A stretch of 64,000 nt of DNA from Frigoribacterium sp. VKM Ac-2836 (GCF_013248995.1 NZ_JABRPK010000002.1:372001-436000); one strand, 5' to 3'; shown: positions 15,852 to 23,927, counted from the stretch's first letter. A program made the numbers and translations. Notes: generated from the letters alone by a model not told the origin.

Positions 15852-16055
15852 ATCGAAGCCGTCGTCATCTCGATCCTCGCCCTGGCGATCGTCGTGCTCG
15901 TGGTGGTCCAGGTGATCTACCGTCGCCGCGTGCTGCAGCGCCGGGAGGCCGCCGGGCAGCGCGTCGTCGGCCGGGGCACCTACGTCGTGTTCGGCGTGAT
16001 GGCGGCGTTCTTCCTCTTCGCGGTGTTCGTGTTCCCGTTGCTGGTGCGCGGGTAG
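15852..16055 (+). CDS. small two-helix membrane protein with apparent non-standard ATC start
   Basis: The frame from 15852 encodes 67 residues, EAVVISILALAIVVLVVVQ, a basic RRRVLQRRE linker, then TYVVFGVMAAFFLFAVFVFP, ending LLVRG and TAG. Two clean TM helices with a positively charged loop make a real gene likely. AAGGAG lies eight bases before codon 15852, but that codon is ATC and no ATG, GTG or TTG is in frame nearby upstream. Either ATC is used as a start, or the assembly has G to C here, or initiation is elsewhere. Function unknown. Confidence 0.55.
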   Translation: MEAVVISILALAIVVLVVVQVIYRRRVLQRREAAGQRVVGRGTYVVFGVMAAFFLFAVFVFPLLVRG

Positions 16056-16081
16056 CGGCACGGCCCTGCCCTGCCCGGCCC

Positions 16082-16163
16082 TGCACCGCACCGCACCGCA
16101 CCGCACCGCCCTGCACCGCACCGCACCGCACCGCACCGCACCGCACCGCCCTGCACCGCGCCG
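16082..16163. repeat. ACCGC pentanucleotide tandem repeat
   Basis: Runs of CACCGCACCGCACCGC interrupted twice by CCTG, within the 207-base gap between the small membrane protein and the response regulator. No gene is credible in this gap. Confidence 0.85.
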
Positions 16164-16262
16164 CGTTCCGTGCAGCGCACCATGACTAGTCGTGGTGCCG
16201 TGCACGAATCCTGGTGTGCCGCCGCGGCCGCACCGGACGAACGTGCGCTCTGACGGATCGGC

Positions 16263-16931
16263 TCAGCCGCCCTCGGTGCGCGCGAAGCCGGAACGGAACG
16301 CGAAGACGGCCGCCTGGACGCGCGTGCGACTGTCGGTCTTGGCCAGCAGGCTCGAGATGTGGCTCTTCACGGTGGCCGTGCTCACGAAGAGCTCGCGGGC
16401 GATGTCGACGTTGCTGAGGCCGCGCGCGACGGCGTCGAGCACGTCCCGCTCGCGGTCGCTCAACGAGTCGAGGGCCGCCCGGTGGCGCACGGCGTCCGGC
16501 GACGTGGGGGCCGGGGCGACCCGTTGCTCGATGAGGGCCCGCGTCATGGCCGGGTCGATCAGCGAGTCGCCCCGGGCCGCCGACCGTACCGCGGCGGCGA
16601 TGAGGTCGGGCCCGGAGTCCTTGAGCAGGAAGCCCGAGGCGCCGGCGGCGATGCCGTCGAACAGGTGCTCGTCGTCGTCGAAGGTCGTGATGAGGACCAC
16701 GGCGCAGCCGATCGTCGGCACGATGCGCCGGGTGGCGGCGATGCCGTCGAGCCGGGGCATCCGGATGTCCATCACGACGACGTCGGGTCGCAGGGCGAGC
16801 GCGTCGGCGACGGCGTCCTCGCCGTCGGCGCTCTGCCCGACGACGTCGACGTCCGGTTCGGCGTCGAGCATCGTCGCGAGCCCCGCGCGGGCGATCGCCT
16901 GGTCGTCGACCACCAGGACCCGCAACGTCAT
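16263..16931 (-). CDS. NarL/LuxR-type response regulator
   Basis: A 222-residue two-component regulator. The receiver domain has VLVVDDQ (acidic pocket) near residues 5-11, the phospho-acceptor Asp in VVVMDIRMPRLDG near residue 54, a Thr in LITTFDDD and Lys in FLLKDSG. The C-terminal LuxR-type helix-turn-helix reads LSDRERDVLDAVARGLSNVD and VSTATVKSHISSLLAK. It is the last gene of a reverse operon: its ATG at 16931 overlaps the kinase stop (ATGA). It should be phosphorylated by that kinase and act on unknown promoters. Confidence 0.92.
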   Translation of the reverse strand: MTLRVLVVDDQAIARAGLATMLDAEPDVDVVGQSADGEDAVADALALRPDVVVMDIRMPRLDGIAATRRIVPTIGCAVVLITTFDDDEHLFDGIAAGASGFLLKDSGPDLIAAAVRSAARGDSLIDPAMTRALIEQRVAPAPTSPDAVRHRAALDSLSDRERDVLDAVARGLSNVDIARELFVSTATVKSHISSLLAKTDSRTRVQAAVFAFRSGFARTEGG

Positions 16932-18250
16932 GCCGTCCGCCCTGTGCTCGACGCCGACGCCGCAGTCGTGGCCGGCAGTTCGGCGCGGACCCGCCAACCG
17001 GTCCCGTCGGCGCTCGGCCCCGTGGTCAGCGTCCCGCCGGCCGCACGGACCCGATCGTGCATGGACGGGATGCCGGCCCCGCCCAGGGGCACGTCCGGGA
17101 ACCGTTCGCGGGCGGGCCCGGGGTCGGCCACCGTGACGACCGTCGCGCCCGACGTGTCGTCGACCGTGACGTGGACCCGATGCGCCGACGAGTGCAGCAT
17201 CGCGTTCGTCAGCCCCTCGCGCACCACGGCCAGGACCGTGGCGCGACGCTCGGCCGGCAGGTCGTCGCCGAGGTGCACCGCGCCGTCGACCTCGTAGCCG
17301 AGCGACGTCAGGCGGCCGGTCATCAGCGCCAGTTCGTCGACGACCGAGGTCGTGCCGGCGGCCCCAGCGGGTGCCGCCCGAAGCACGCGCAGCACACCGC
17401 GGATGCGTCCCAGGACGTCCTGCCCGCTGACGGCGATGTCCCGCATGGCCGGGGCCAGCTGCTCGGGGTGGTCCTCGGCGACCCGGAGGGCGGCCTGCGC
17501 CCGGATGACCAGGGCGGCGACGTGATGGCCGACCTCGTCGTGCACGTCCCGGGCGATGCGGGTGCGTTCGTGCTCCGAGATGCGTGCGACCTCGGCTGCC
17601 CGCAGCACCAGCAACTCGCGATTCGTCCTTGCGAGCTCGGTCGTGGCCTCGCGCTGACGCCGGAGCAGGACGGCGACCGTCAGCAGGATGCCGCAGGCCA
17701 GGAGCCGGCCGAGCACGACGGAACGGTCCTGCCCCGCGTCCGACAGCAGCACCTGCGTGAGCGGCACCCCCTGGACGCCGGCCGCGGCGACGTCGCGCCA
17801 CGGCAGGACGACGAGCACGGAGAGGGTGACGAAGGTGGCCCCGGCGGCGATGACCGGTCCACGTCCCGAGATGGTCAGGAAGACGACGACGGCGAGCGGC
17901 ACGAGCGCCTCGGGCGGCCCGAGGTAGAGGCCGTACAGCGCCGGGGGGAGGGGCGCGAGGGTCGTGTACGCAGTGAAGACGGTGACGACGACCAGCGTCT
18001 CGACGGGCCACCGGTCGAGGGTCGCGCACGCGACGAGCGCCACGACGCCGACGTAGAGGTACCCGGGAAGTGCCTGCGGGTACCACTCGAGCTGCAGGGC
18101 GACGGCGAGTCCGGCGAAGTAGGCGCCCCCGACCAGCGTGAGCACGACCAGTCGGGTTCGCCCCCACCCACTCGCCGCCGGCGACGGCCAGGCGAGTCGA
18201 CGCCCGCCCGCGCGGGTCGTGGCGGTCCCGTTCGTCTGCACGGCCTCCAC
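16928..18250 (-). CDS. DesK/NarX-type sensor histidine kinase
   Basis: A 440-residue membrane kinase. About five or six TM helices fill residues 30-180 and leave little outside the membrane, so it probably senses a membrane or small-molecule signal. A HisKA_3 domain follows with the phosphorylation site RDVHDEVGHHVAALVIRAQ (His of D-V-H-D-E), then a HATPase domain with VREGLTNAMLHS (N box) and GGAGIPSMHDR (G box). GTG at 18250 is strongly favoured: the upstream amidoligase gene stops with TAG only one base earlier, the pattern of translational coupling. The partner regulator follows with a four-base overlap. Confidence 0.9.
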   Translation of the reverse strand: MEAVQTNGTATTRAGGRRLAWPSPAASGWGRTRLVVLTLVGGAYFAGLAVALQLEWYPQALPGYLYVGVVALVACATLDRWPVETLVVVTVFTAYTTLAPLPPALYGLYLGPPEALVPLAVVVFLTISGRGPVIAAGATFVTLSVLVVLPWRDVAAAGVQGVPLTQVLLSDAGQDRSVVLGRLLACGILLTVAVLLRRQREATTELARTNRELLVLRAAEVARISEHERTRIARDVHDEVGHHVAALVIRAQAALRVAEDHPEQLAPAMRDIAVSGQDVLGRIRGVLRVLRAAPAGAAGTTSVVDELALMTGRLTSLGYEVDGAVHLGDDLPAERRATVLAVVREGLTNAMLHSSAHRVHVTVDDTSGATVVTVADPGPARERFPDVPLGGAGIPSMHDRVRAAGGTLTTGPSADGTGWRVRAELPATTAASASSTGRTA

Positions 18251-18251
18251 G

Positions 18252-19427
18252 CTAACGCCGCCCCGCCGACGTCGCCTCGGCCGAAAGGACCAATCGGGCC
18301 GGGTCGCCGGACCGGGCGAGGTCGAGCAGTCCGGCCGCGGCCGCGCGCGCGTCGGAGCTCGTCGGACGGGGCACGGGCTCCGTCTCGAGGCACCGGGCCA
18401 GCAGGCGCTCGACCAGGCCCGCACTCTCGGTGAGCTCGGCGGCGTCGAGGGTGCCCGGCAGGATGCGGATCTCGATCGTGTCGCGCACGGGGCGGTCGGT
18501 CACCAGGGCGGTCAGGTTGACGTCGGCGTACTTCGTCAGCCCGGTGCCTGCGGCGTCCGCCTGCAGCTGCGACCAGTCTCGGGCCCGCCCGCCGTCCCCA
18601 CGGTCCGCCCGGTCGACGAGTTCGACCACGGCGGACGGCAGCGGCGCGAGACGCGTGCACGCGGGATTCGTCGCAAGCACGGCACGCAGCGGGTCGCGCC
18701 ACCACGAGAACAGGCGCACGAGGTTGGCGAAGGCGGTGACTGACCGGAACGGCGCGCCGTCGACGTGCAGGTGCACGGCCGCCTCGACCGGCACCGTGAA
18801 GCCGAGCTGTCGAGCCGGTCCGAGCAGTCGCTCGAGGGTGGCCTCGTGGTCGGCGACGACCGGCGGCGTGACGATCTCGCACGGTCGCTCGCGTCCTGCC
18901 GCCAGCGCCGAGGCCAGGGCGATGCTCGAGCCGGCACCGTCGCGCAGGCGTCGCACGGCGCCGACCGTCTCGACCGTGCTGCCGAAGAGCGCGGCCGCCT
19001 CGTCGAGGGCGTGGTCGAAGGGTGCGTCCGGGGACGAGTGCCGGGCCACGAGGCGCAGGAGGCGCGGATCGTCGGAGAGCACCCGGTACGGATGGCCGTC
19101 GGACCGGTCCGCGTCGGCGGGGCGCGTGTCCGGCGACGGCCCGACCCGCGCCTCCTCGTGGTCGCGGCGGAGGTCGTCGACGAGCGTGACGTCGTCGACG
19201 AGCTCGGCGACGGGCCTCCCGAGGCAGTCCGAGACGGCGTAGCCCGGCGTCAGGTGCCAGAAGTGGCCCATGCCCGGCACGAGCGACGGCTCGGAGTCGG
19301 TGTGGAAGAAACGCGTGACGTGACCGTCGTGGTCGTCCGCGAGACGATCGGCCAGCGTGCGCCGGCTCGACCCGCGCGGGGCCATCAGCTCGACCTCGAA
19401 GCCGATGCGGGAGTGGAGGGTCGTCAT
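18252..19427 (-). CDS. amidoligase family protein (putative carboxylate-amine ligase)
   Basis: A 391-residue protein with the pattern of the glutamine-synthetase/GCS-fold amidoligases: IGFEVELMAPRGSSRRTLAD at the N-terminus (metal-binding E-V-E), RFFHTDSEPSLV, HFWHLTPGYAV, CEIVTPPVVADHEATLERLL, EAAVHLHVDGAPF, FANLVRLFSWWRDPLRA and IEIRILPGT near the end. Such enzymes are predicted to form amide bonds on peptides or small molecules using ATP; the exact reaction is unproven. It lies in an operon between a secreted repeat protein (77 bases upstream) and a kinase-regulator pair (one base downstream). The gene holds two GGAGGCGCGG motif copies, one encoding E-E-A-R-V. ATG at 19427 is chosen from family alignment memory; longer extensions are proline-rich. 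Confidence 0.8.
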   Translation of the reverse strand: MTTLHSRIGFEVELMAPRGSSRRTLADRLADDHDGHVTRFFHTDSEPSLVPGMGHFWHLTPGYAVSDCLGRPVAELVDDVTLVDDLRRDHEEARVGPSPDTRPADADRSDGHPYRVLSDDPRLLRLVARHSSPDAPFDHALDEAAALFGSTVETVGAVRRLRDGAGSSIALASALAAGRERPCEIVTPPVVADHEATLERLLGPARQLGFTVPVEAAVHLHVDGAPFRSVTAFANLVRLFSWWRDPLRAVLATNPACTRLAPLPSAVVELVDRADRGDGGRARDWSQLQADAAGTGLTKYADVNLTALVTDRPVRDTIEIRILPGTLDAAELTESAGLVERLLARCLETEPVPRPTSSDARAAAAGLLDLARSGDPARLVLSAEATSAGRR

Positions 19428-19462
19428 GGGGCTTCCGTCAGGGGGTGGGTGCAGGCGGCAGT

Positions 19463-19492
19463 CGTCGGGCGGCCCGGTGGGACCGCCCGACG
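19463..19492 (-). terminator. intercistronic hairpin between repeat-protein and amidoligase genes
   Basis: Perfect 10-bp arms CGTCGGGCGG / CCGCCCGACG with a 10-base loop. Placed between two same-strand genes, it may partly terminate transcription or protect the upstream mRNA, so that the secreted repeat protein is made in excess over the enzyme. Confidence 0.55.
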
Positions 19493-19504
19493 GCGGTGCG
19501 GGGA

Positions 19505-20257
19505 TCAGAGGGGCAGGTCGTCCCCGGCCAGCAGGGCGGCTCCGGCGCGCACCACGGCGGACCGGGTGTCGCTCTGCCACAGGCCCGCGAGCTGCGCCGC
19601 CTGGTCGTCCCCGTAGCCGACCAGGGCGAAGGCCCGGGCGTCCTGGTCGTCGGTGTACGACGTCGGTGCGGCGGGCACCTGCTCGTGGGCGAGCAACAGG
19701 CCGCCGACCTTCGCCTTGGCCGTCGAGACGTCGTCGCTGCCCCAGGCGACGGCGAGTCCGAGGGCCTGCGTGAAGTCGTCGACGTACGTCGCGTCGGTGC
19801 CCGAGGCGAAGAAGGCGGCACGACGCTGCTCGTCCGTGTAGGCCGTCGTCGTGGCCGCACCTGCCTCATAGGGGAGGGCGGTGCCGGCCGTCAGCGCGGC
19901 TCCGGCCTTGCCCTTCGCCGTCGTCGTGTCGAGCCCCCAGACGACCGCGAGGTTGAGCGCGTCGTCGGCGTAGGGCGAGGCGGCGAAGGCCGCCAGGTCG
20001 GCTGCGGTGTACGTGACCTTCGGCGCCGTCGACGTCGTGGGCTCCGCTGCCGCCTGGGCGGCGGGGGAACTGCCCGGTGCCGCGAGGGCGCCGAGTGCTC
20101 CGAGCCCGGCGATCGAGCCCGCCAGGGCGCAGGCGACCGCGGCGGTCGCCGTCACGCGTCGGAAGGCGGAACCGGTCGAGCGGCGGGGGGTGTCGGCGCG
20201 ATCGGCGCCGTCCCGGGTCCTCCGGGCCGTGTCGTGGATGACGTTCCTGTCGTTCAT
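19505..20257 (-). CDS. secreted protein with three tandem about 50-residue repeats
   Basis: A 250-residue exported protein. A long basic N-region (residues 1-35) precedes a hydrophobic core (VTATAAVACALAGSIAGLGA) and a likely cleavage site after AQA. The mature part has three repeats, beginning VTYTAADLAAFAAS, TAYTDEQRRAAFFASG and TSYTDDQDARAFALVG. Each then has Y-x-D-D, a LA-x-x-W block (NLAVVWGLD, GLAVAWGSD, QLAGLWQSD), an A-K-x-K-x-G or similar block and ends in L-P. ATG at 20257 follows GAGGAGA. I recognise no known domain. As first gene of the operon with the amidoligase and the two-component pair, it could be the enzyme's substrate or a surface partner (inference). Confidence 0.7.
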   Translation of the reverse strand: MNDRNVIHDTARRTRDGADRADTPRRSTGSAFRRVTATAAVACALAGSIAGLGALGALAAPGSSPAAQAAAEPTTSTAPKVTYTAADLAAFAASPYADDALNLAVVWGLDTTTAKGKAGAALTAGTALPYEAGAATTTAYTDEQRRAAFFASGTDATYVDDFTQALGLAVAWGSDDVSTAKAKVGGLLLAHEQVPAAPTSYTDDQDARAFALVGYGDDQAAQLAGLWQSDTRSAVVRAGAALLAGDDLPL

Positions 20258-20458
20258 GTCGTTCTCCTCGTTGGGAAGGTCGGTCCGGGTGACGGGGTCC
20301 GTCGCCTCTCGACCACGGCTGACGTTAGGAGGCGCCGACGCGGGGCGACAAGGCGTCGTGGCGAGGTCTGGCCGGTCGGCGGCGGACGGTGGCCGTGGGG
20401 ACGAGGGCGCCGCGCCTCCTGCGTCGTCCGAAGGGATGGATCCGCCCCGGCGCGCCCG

Positions 20459-20959
20459 TCACCGGCCGCCGTCGTCGGTCGGACGCCAGACGGGCGTGGG
20501 GTCGACGGCCTCGGCGACGCGTCGGGCGGTGGCGCCGAGCTGTCGTGCCTGGGCCGCGGTCAGGCTGTCGAAGACGAGTCGGCCGACGAGGGCCTGGTGC
20601 CCCGGGGTCGCCTGCTCGACCTGCTCGTGGCCGTCGTCGGTCAGCACGGCCAGGGTGAACCGGCCGTCGGACGAGTCGACGAGGCGACGCACCCAGCCCT
20701 TGCCCTCGAGCCGCGTCACGGCACGGGACAACCGCGAGAGAGTGCAACTCGCGTAGCCGGCGAGGGTGCTGAGGCGGAGGGTCCGCCCCGGGGCGCCGTC
20801 GAGCGCGGTCATCAGGCCGTGCTCGAAGTGCGTGACCCCGTTGTCGCGCAGCAGTTGGGCGTCGAGGGCGGCGGGCAGCCGCTCGAGCAGGGTCGCGACC
20901 GCCGCCCAGACGTCGAGTTGCTCGTTCGTCAGGATGCGGGGCGGGGGAGGCGTCGGCAC
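20459..20959 (-). CDS. MarR family transcriptional regulator
   Basis: A 166-residue winged-helix repressor-type protein: VTHFEHGLMTALDGAPGRTL, the recognition part STLAGYASCTLSRLSRAVTRL, then the wing WVRRLVDSSDGRFTLAVLTDDG. It is divergently transcribed from the SDR gene at 21088 and probably represses it, and perhaps itself, at the two palindromes in between. GTG at 20959 has a TAGCCT box six bases before it, so the mRNA is likely leaderless. Ligand unknown. The 201-base gap between it and the repeat protein holds one motif copy (20410) and no gene. Confidence 0.88.
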   Translation of the reverse strand: MPTPPPPRILTNEQLDVWAAVATLLERLPAALDAQLLRDNGVTHFEHGLMTALDGAPGRTLRLSTLAGYASCTLSRLSRAVTRLEGKGWVRRLVDSSDGRFTLAVLTDDGHEQVEQATPGHQALVGRLVFDSLTAAQARQLGATARRVAEAVDPTPVWRPTDDGGR

Positions 20960-20994
20960 GCCTCGAGGCTACGGCACGCCCTACCGGGCGGCGA

Positions 20995-21042
20995 CTTGCC
21001 CAGGCAAGCGTCCGGGCCTAGATTGACTTGCCTGAGCAAGTC
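20995..21042 (+). promoter_or_regulatory. promoter of the SDR gene with two MarR-type operators
   Basis: A promoter TTGCCC (20996-21001), 17-bp spacer, TAGATT (21019-21024) reads toward the SDR gene. Palindrome CTTGCC-CA-GGCAAG (20995-21008) covers the -35 and palindrome GACTTGC-CTGA-GCAAGTC (21025-21042) covers the start-site region. Both contain the half-site CTTGC, as expected for dimers of the adjacent MarR protein. Confidence 0.8.
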
Positions 21043-21087
21043 AGCATTCGGCGGGCGACAGCCAGGGCAACAGCAACAGGAGAGACC

Positions 21088-21888
21088 ATGGACCTTCGAC
21101 TCGACGGCACGACCGCCCTCGTCACCGGCTCGACCCAGGGCATCGGCCGGGCCGTCGCCGCCCGGCTCGCCGCCGAGGGGGCGGCGGTGATCGTGAACGG
21201 CCGGGACGAGGCCAGGGTCGCCTCCACCGTCGAGGCCCTGCGGGCGGCCCACCCGGGTGCGTCCGTCGAGGGCGTCCCCGCCGACCTCGCCGTCCCCGCC
21301 GACACGACCCGCCTGCTCGCCGCGCTCGACGACCGCGGCGGCGTCGACGTCCTGGTGAACAACGTGGGCCTCTTCGGCCTGGACGAGTTCACCTCGGCGG
21401 GCGACGACGTCTGGGCGCGCTACCTCGACGTCAACCTCATGAGCGGCGTCCGCCTGTCGAGGCACCTGCTCGGCGGCATGATCGAGCGCGGCAGGGGTCG
21501 CATCGTCTTCGTCGGCAGCGAGTCGGGGGTCGACGTGCCGGGCGACATGCTTCCCTACGGCGTCACCAAGGCGGCGACGATCGCGCTCGGCGCCGGGCTG
21601 GCCAAACTTACGCGTGGCACGGGCGTCACGGTCAACACCGTCCTCGGCGGCCCGACCTGGTCCGACGGCGTCGCCACCGCGGTCGCCGCCGTGGCGGACG
21701 CCCAGGGCGTCCCCGTCGAGCAGCTGAAGGAGGCGCTGGTCGCCCGGCGAGGGACGTCCCTGCTGCAGCGCTTCATCGACCCCGACGAGATCGCCCCGCT
21801 CGTCGCCTACCTCGCGAGCCCCCTGGCGTCGGCGACGAACGGCGCCGCGCTGCGAGCCGACGGCGGGGTGCTGACCGGCCTGCTGTGA
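21088..21888 (+). CDS. SDR family oxidoreductase, MarR-controlled
   Basis: A 266-residue short-chain dehydrogenase: Rossmann motif TGSTQGIG near residues 13-20, VNNVG near 90, VGSESG with the catalytic Ser, and the active site Y-G-V-T-K near 155. LRADGG near the C-terminus is typical of classical SDRs. ATG at 21088 follows AGGAGA; the in-frame ATG 60 bases upstream lies inside the operator region and is unlikely. Regulation by the divergent MarR protein is inferred from the palindromes. Substrate unknown, possibly a xenobiotic or quinone given the MarR pairing. Confidence 0.88.
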   Translation: MDLRLDGTTALVTGSTQGIGRAVAARLAAEGAAVIVNGRDEARVASTVEALRAAHPGASVEGVPADLAVPADTTRLLAALDDRGGVDVLVNNVGLFGLDEFTSAGDDVWARYLDVNLMSGVRLSRHLLGGMIERGRGRIVFVGSESGVDVPGDMLPYGVTKAATIALGAGLAKLTRGTGVTVNTVLGGPTWSDGVATAVAAVADAQGVPVEQLKEALVARRGTSLLQRFIDPDEIAPLVAYLASPLASATNGAALRADGGVLTGLL

Positions 21889-21922
21889 ACCCCGGGCGGG
21901 CCGGTGCGCGCCGTCGACGGCC

Positions 21923-21960
21923 AGGAGGCGCGGTGCGCGCGGTCGGGCACCGCGCCTCCT
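21923..21960. terminator. hairpin of two inverted motif copies between convergent genes
   Basis: Perfect 14-bp arms AGGAGGCGCGGTGC (21923-21936) and GCACCGCGCCTCCT (21947-21960). It follows the SDR stop by 34 bases. The rest of the gap to 22142 has no gene; it holds a short CGACC pentanucleotide run (about 22109-22131). Confidence 0.75.
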
Positions 21961-22142
21961 CGTCCGCTGCCGGCCTCCGGCCACCGGCCGCCGCGTCCGT
22001 CGCGCTTCGTCTTCCGCATCGCGCCGTGTCCGTCGCATCGCGCCACGTTCTGGACACTGCACCGTGTCACGTCGCGGTGTCGTGTCCACAACGTGGTGTC
22101 GTGCTCGACCCGACCCGACCCGACCCGACCCGCACCGCGGCG

Positions 22143-23927
22143 TCACCCGCGGTCGGCCACGGCCCTCGGGTCGTCGACACGGCGGACGACGCCGTCCTGG
22201 CCCGTGACCACCAGGTGCGGACCCCAGAAGCCGATGTCGACCGCCTCGGTGGGCGAGGTCCTCCAGAGCTCGCGGTGGCTGTGCTCGTCGAAGGCGACGA
22301 CGGACGATCGGCCGTCGACGTCGAACGCCAGCTGGTAGACCGTCGTGCGGCTCCGGGCCAGAGGCGCCGAGTACCCCGGCAGCGTCGCCGTGAAGGCCAC
22401 GTGCCCGTCCTCGGCGTCGAAGGTCGTGACGGTCGTGGTCTCGTCCCCGAAGGCGCTCGAGGGCGAGACGGAGACCTGCACCTGGTCGAACGCCGAGTCC
22501 GGCAGGGGGTTCCAGCCGGACTGCACGGTCTGCCCGCTGCGGACCGGGAGGCTCGTCGTCCACCGGGCCTCACCGGTCGCGGGCGACAGGCAGGTCACCG
22601 AGACCCGTCCGCCGGGGTCGTCCTGGCCGTCGTCGTCGCCCGCACCCCTCGGCCCCTCGACCACGGGGTCGCCGCTCTGGGTGGTGGCCGTGACCGTGAC
22701 GCAACGGTCCGACACGATCAGTGAGGCGTCCCCCGCGAGGTCGGCCGACCAGCCGATCGCACCGGGGTCGTCCTGCGAGAACGCGACGAGGCGTTGGCCG
22801 TCGATCGCCGCGAACGCGACGAGCACGTGGTCGCCGGCCGACTCGGGCCAGCCGTAGGCGTCGTCGGCGATCGGCACCGGGTGCTCGGTGCCGGTCGTGG
22901 CGTCGATCACGCGGGACCCGCCACCCGCCGTCGTCAGCACGTACAGCTCGTCGTCGAACAGGGTCACGGTCGCCTGGGACGGCTCGTCTCCGCGCCACGA
23001 CACGGTGTCGAGGTCGTCGAGCGGGTGCAGCTCGAACCGGGTCCGGTCGTCGTCTTCGGTCGTCGGGCCCGTGCCGTCGGCCCCGAACCGCGACCGCGGC
23101 TGGTGCGAGACGAGGACGCTCGACGACGAGAGGCCCTCGATGCGCGTGACCTCGTCGGGATCGCTCGACTCGACGGCCGCCGAGCGGTCGGTGACCTCCC
23201 CGGTGGCCAGGTCGAGCCGAGCGAGGGTCGAGCCGGCGTCGACCTCGACGGTCAGGGTCGCGGCACGCTCGTCGTCGTCGGGCGTCACGGACACCGAGCG
23301 CACCGCCCGGCCGAGGGTCGTGGCCACGTTCGTGCTCCAGGTCACGTCGCCGGTCTCGCCGTCGACCCGGACCAGGCGCCCGCCGGACCCGCCGCACCGG
23401 TCGGACAGCTCGGCCGTCTGGGCCGACATGATCGCGTCGTCACCGACCCCGCCGACCCTCAGGTAATAGGTGCAACCGGCGGGCGTGCCCGGCGTCGACT
23501 CGGCGCTCAGGTCGGTCCGCCAGACGGTCTCGGTCGGTTCGCCGCGCAGGTCGTCGACCAGCATCGCGGGTCGCGCCGGGTCGTCGTAGCGCGGTTGCAC
23601 CGCGAGGCCCGCGCCGGCGACGAGCGCGGTCACCGCGGCCACGGCGCCGACCGTCAGCCCCAGGCGGCGAGCCCGGGAGGCGCGGGTCCAGACCCGGCGC
23701 AGCGCACCACCGGTCCGGGCTCCGACCGTCCGCAGCGGGGACGGCCCCGCGCGCCTCCCTGCCCCGGTCGCCTCCACCCCGTCCGACTCGTCGCGAGCAT
23801 CGGCGTCGGCCACGGGATCACCGGGGCGAGCGGGCAACCTCGTCGGCGGCCCGGAGGAGTCGACCCGCGCCTCCCAGGCTGCCGGCGGGCGCTCGGGGCG
23901 CATCGGCTGCCACGACGGTCCGTTCAC
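22143..23927 (-). CDS. membrane-anchored beta-propeller (PQQ-like repeat) protein, paralog 2
   Basis: A 594-residue protein from GTG 23927, which has GGGAGG six bases upstream; an ATG at 23948 is an alternative. Plan as in the gene at 14047: disordered cytoplasmic N-terminus, one TM helix (LGLTVGAVAAVTALVAGAGLA), then a large outer propeller with blades such as LVRVDGETGDVTWSTNV, VTCLSPATGEARWTTSLP and VVAFDEHSHRELWRTSP. The final segments of the two paralogs match closely (FWGPHLVVTGQDGVVRRVDD here, FWGGTLVANRPDGSVQRLVD there). Role unknown, probably at the cell surface. Two motif copies lie in the N-terminal coding part (23676, 23865). Confidence 0.72.
   Translation of the reverse strand: MNGPSWQPMRPERPPAAWEARVDSSGPPTRLPARPGDPVADADARDESDGVEATGAGRRAGPSPLRTVGARTGGALRRVWTRASRARRLGLTVGAVAAVTALVAGAGLAVQPRYDDPARPAMLVDDLRGEPTETVWRTDLSAESTPGTPAGCTYYLRVGGVGDDAIMSAQTAELSDRCGGSGGRLVRVDGETGDVTWSTNVATTLGRAVRSVSVTPDDDERAATLTVEVDAGSTLARLDLATGEVTDRSAAVESSDPDEVTRIEGLSSSSVLVSHQPRSRFGADGTGPTTEDDDRTRFELHPLDDLDTVSWRGDEPSQATVTLFDDELYVLTTAGGGSRVIDATTGTEHPVPIADDAYGWPESAGDHVLVAFAAIDGQRLVAFSQDDPGAIGWSADLAGDASLIVSDRCVTVTATTQSGDPVVEGPRGAGDDDGQDDPGGRVSVTCLSPATGEARWTTSLPVRSGQTVQSGWNPLPDSAFDQVQVSVSPSSAFGDETTTVTTFDAEDGHVAFTATLPGYSAPLARSRTTVYQLAFDVDGRSSVVAFDEHSHRELWRTSPTEAVDIGFWGPHLVVTGQDGVVRRVDDPRAVADRG

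Noticed and set aside
22109-22131. CGACC pentanucleotide run as a regulatory array
   Set aside because: Too short and simple; no phasing or dyad beyond the repeat itself.
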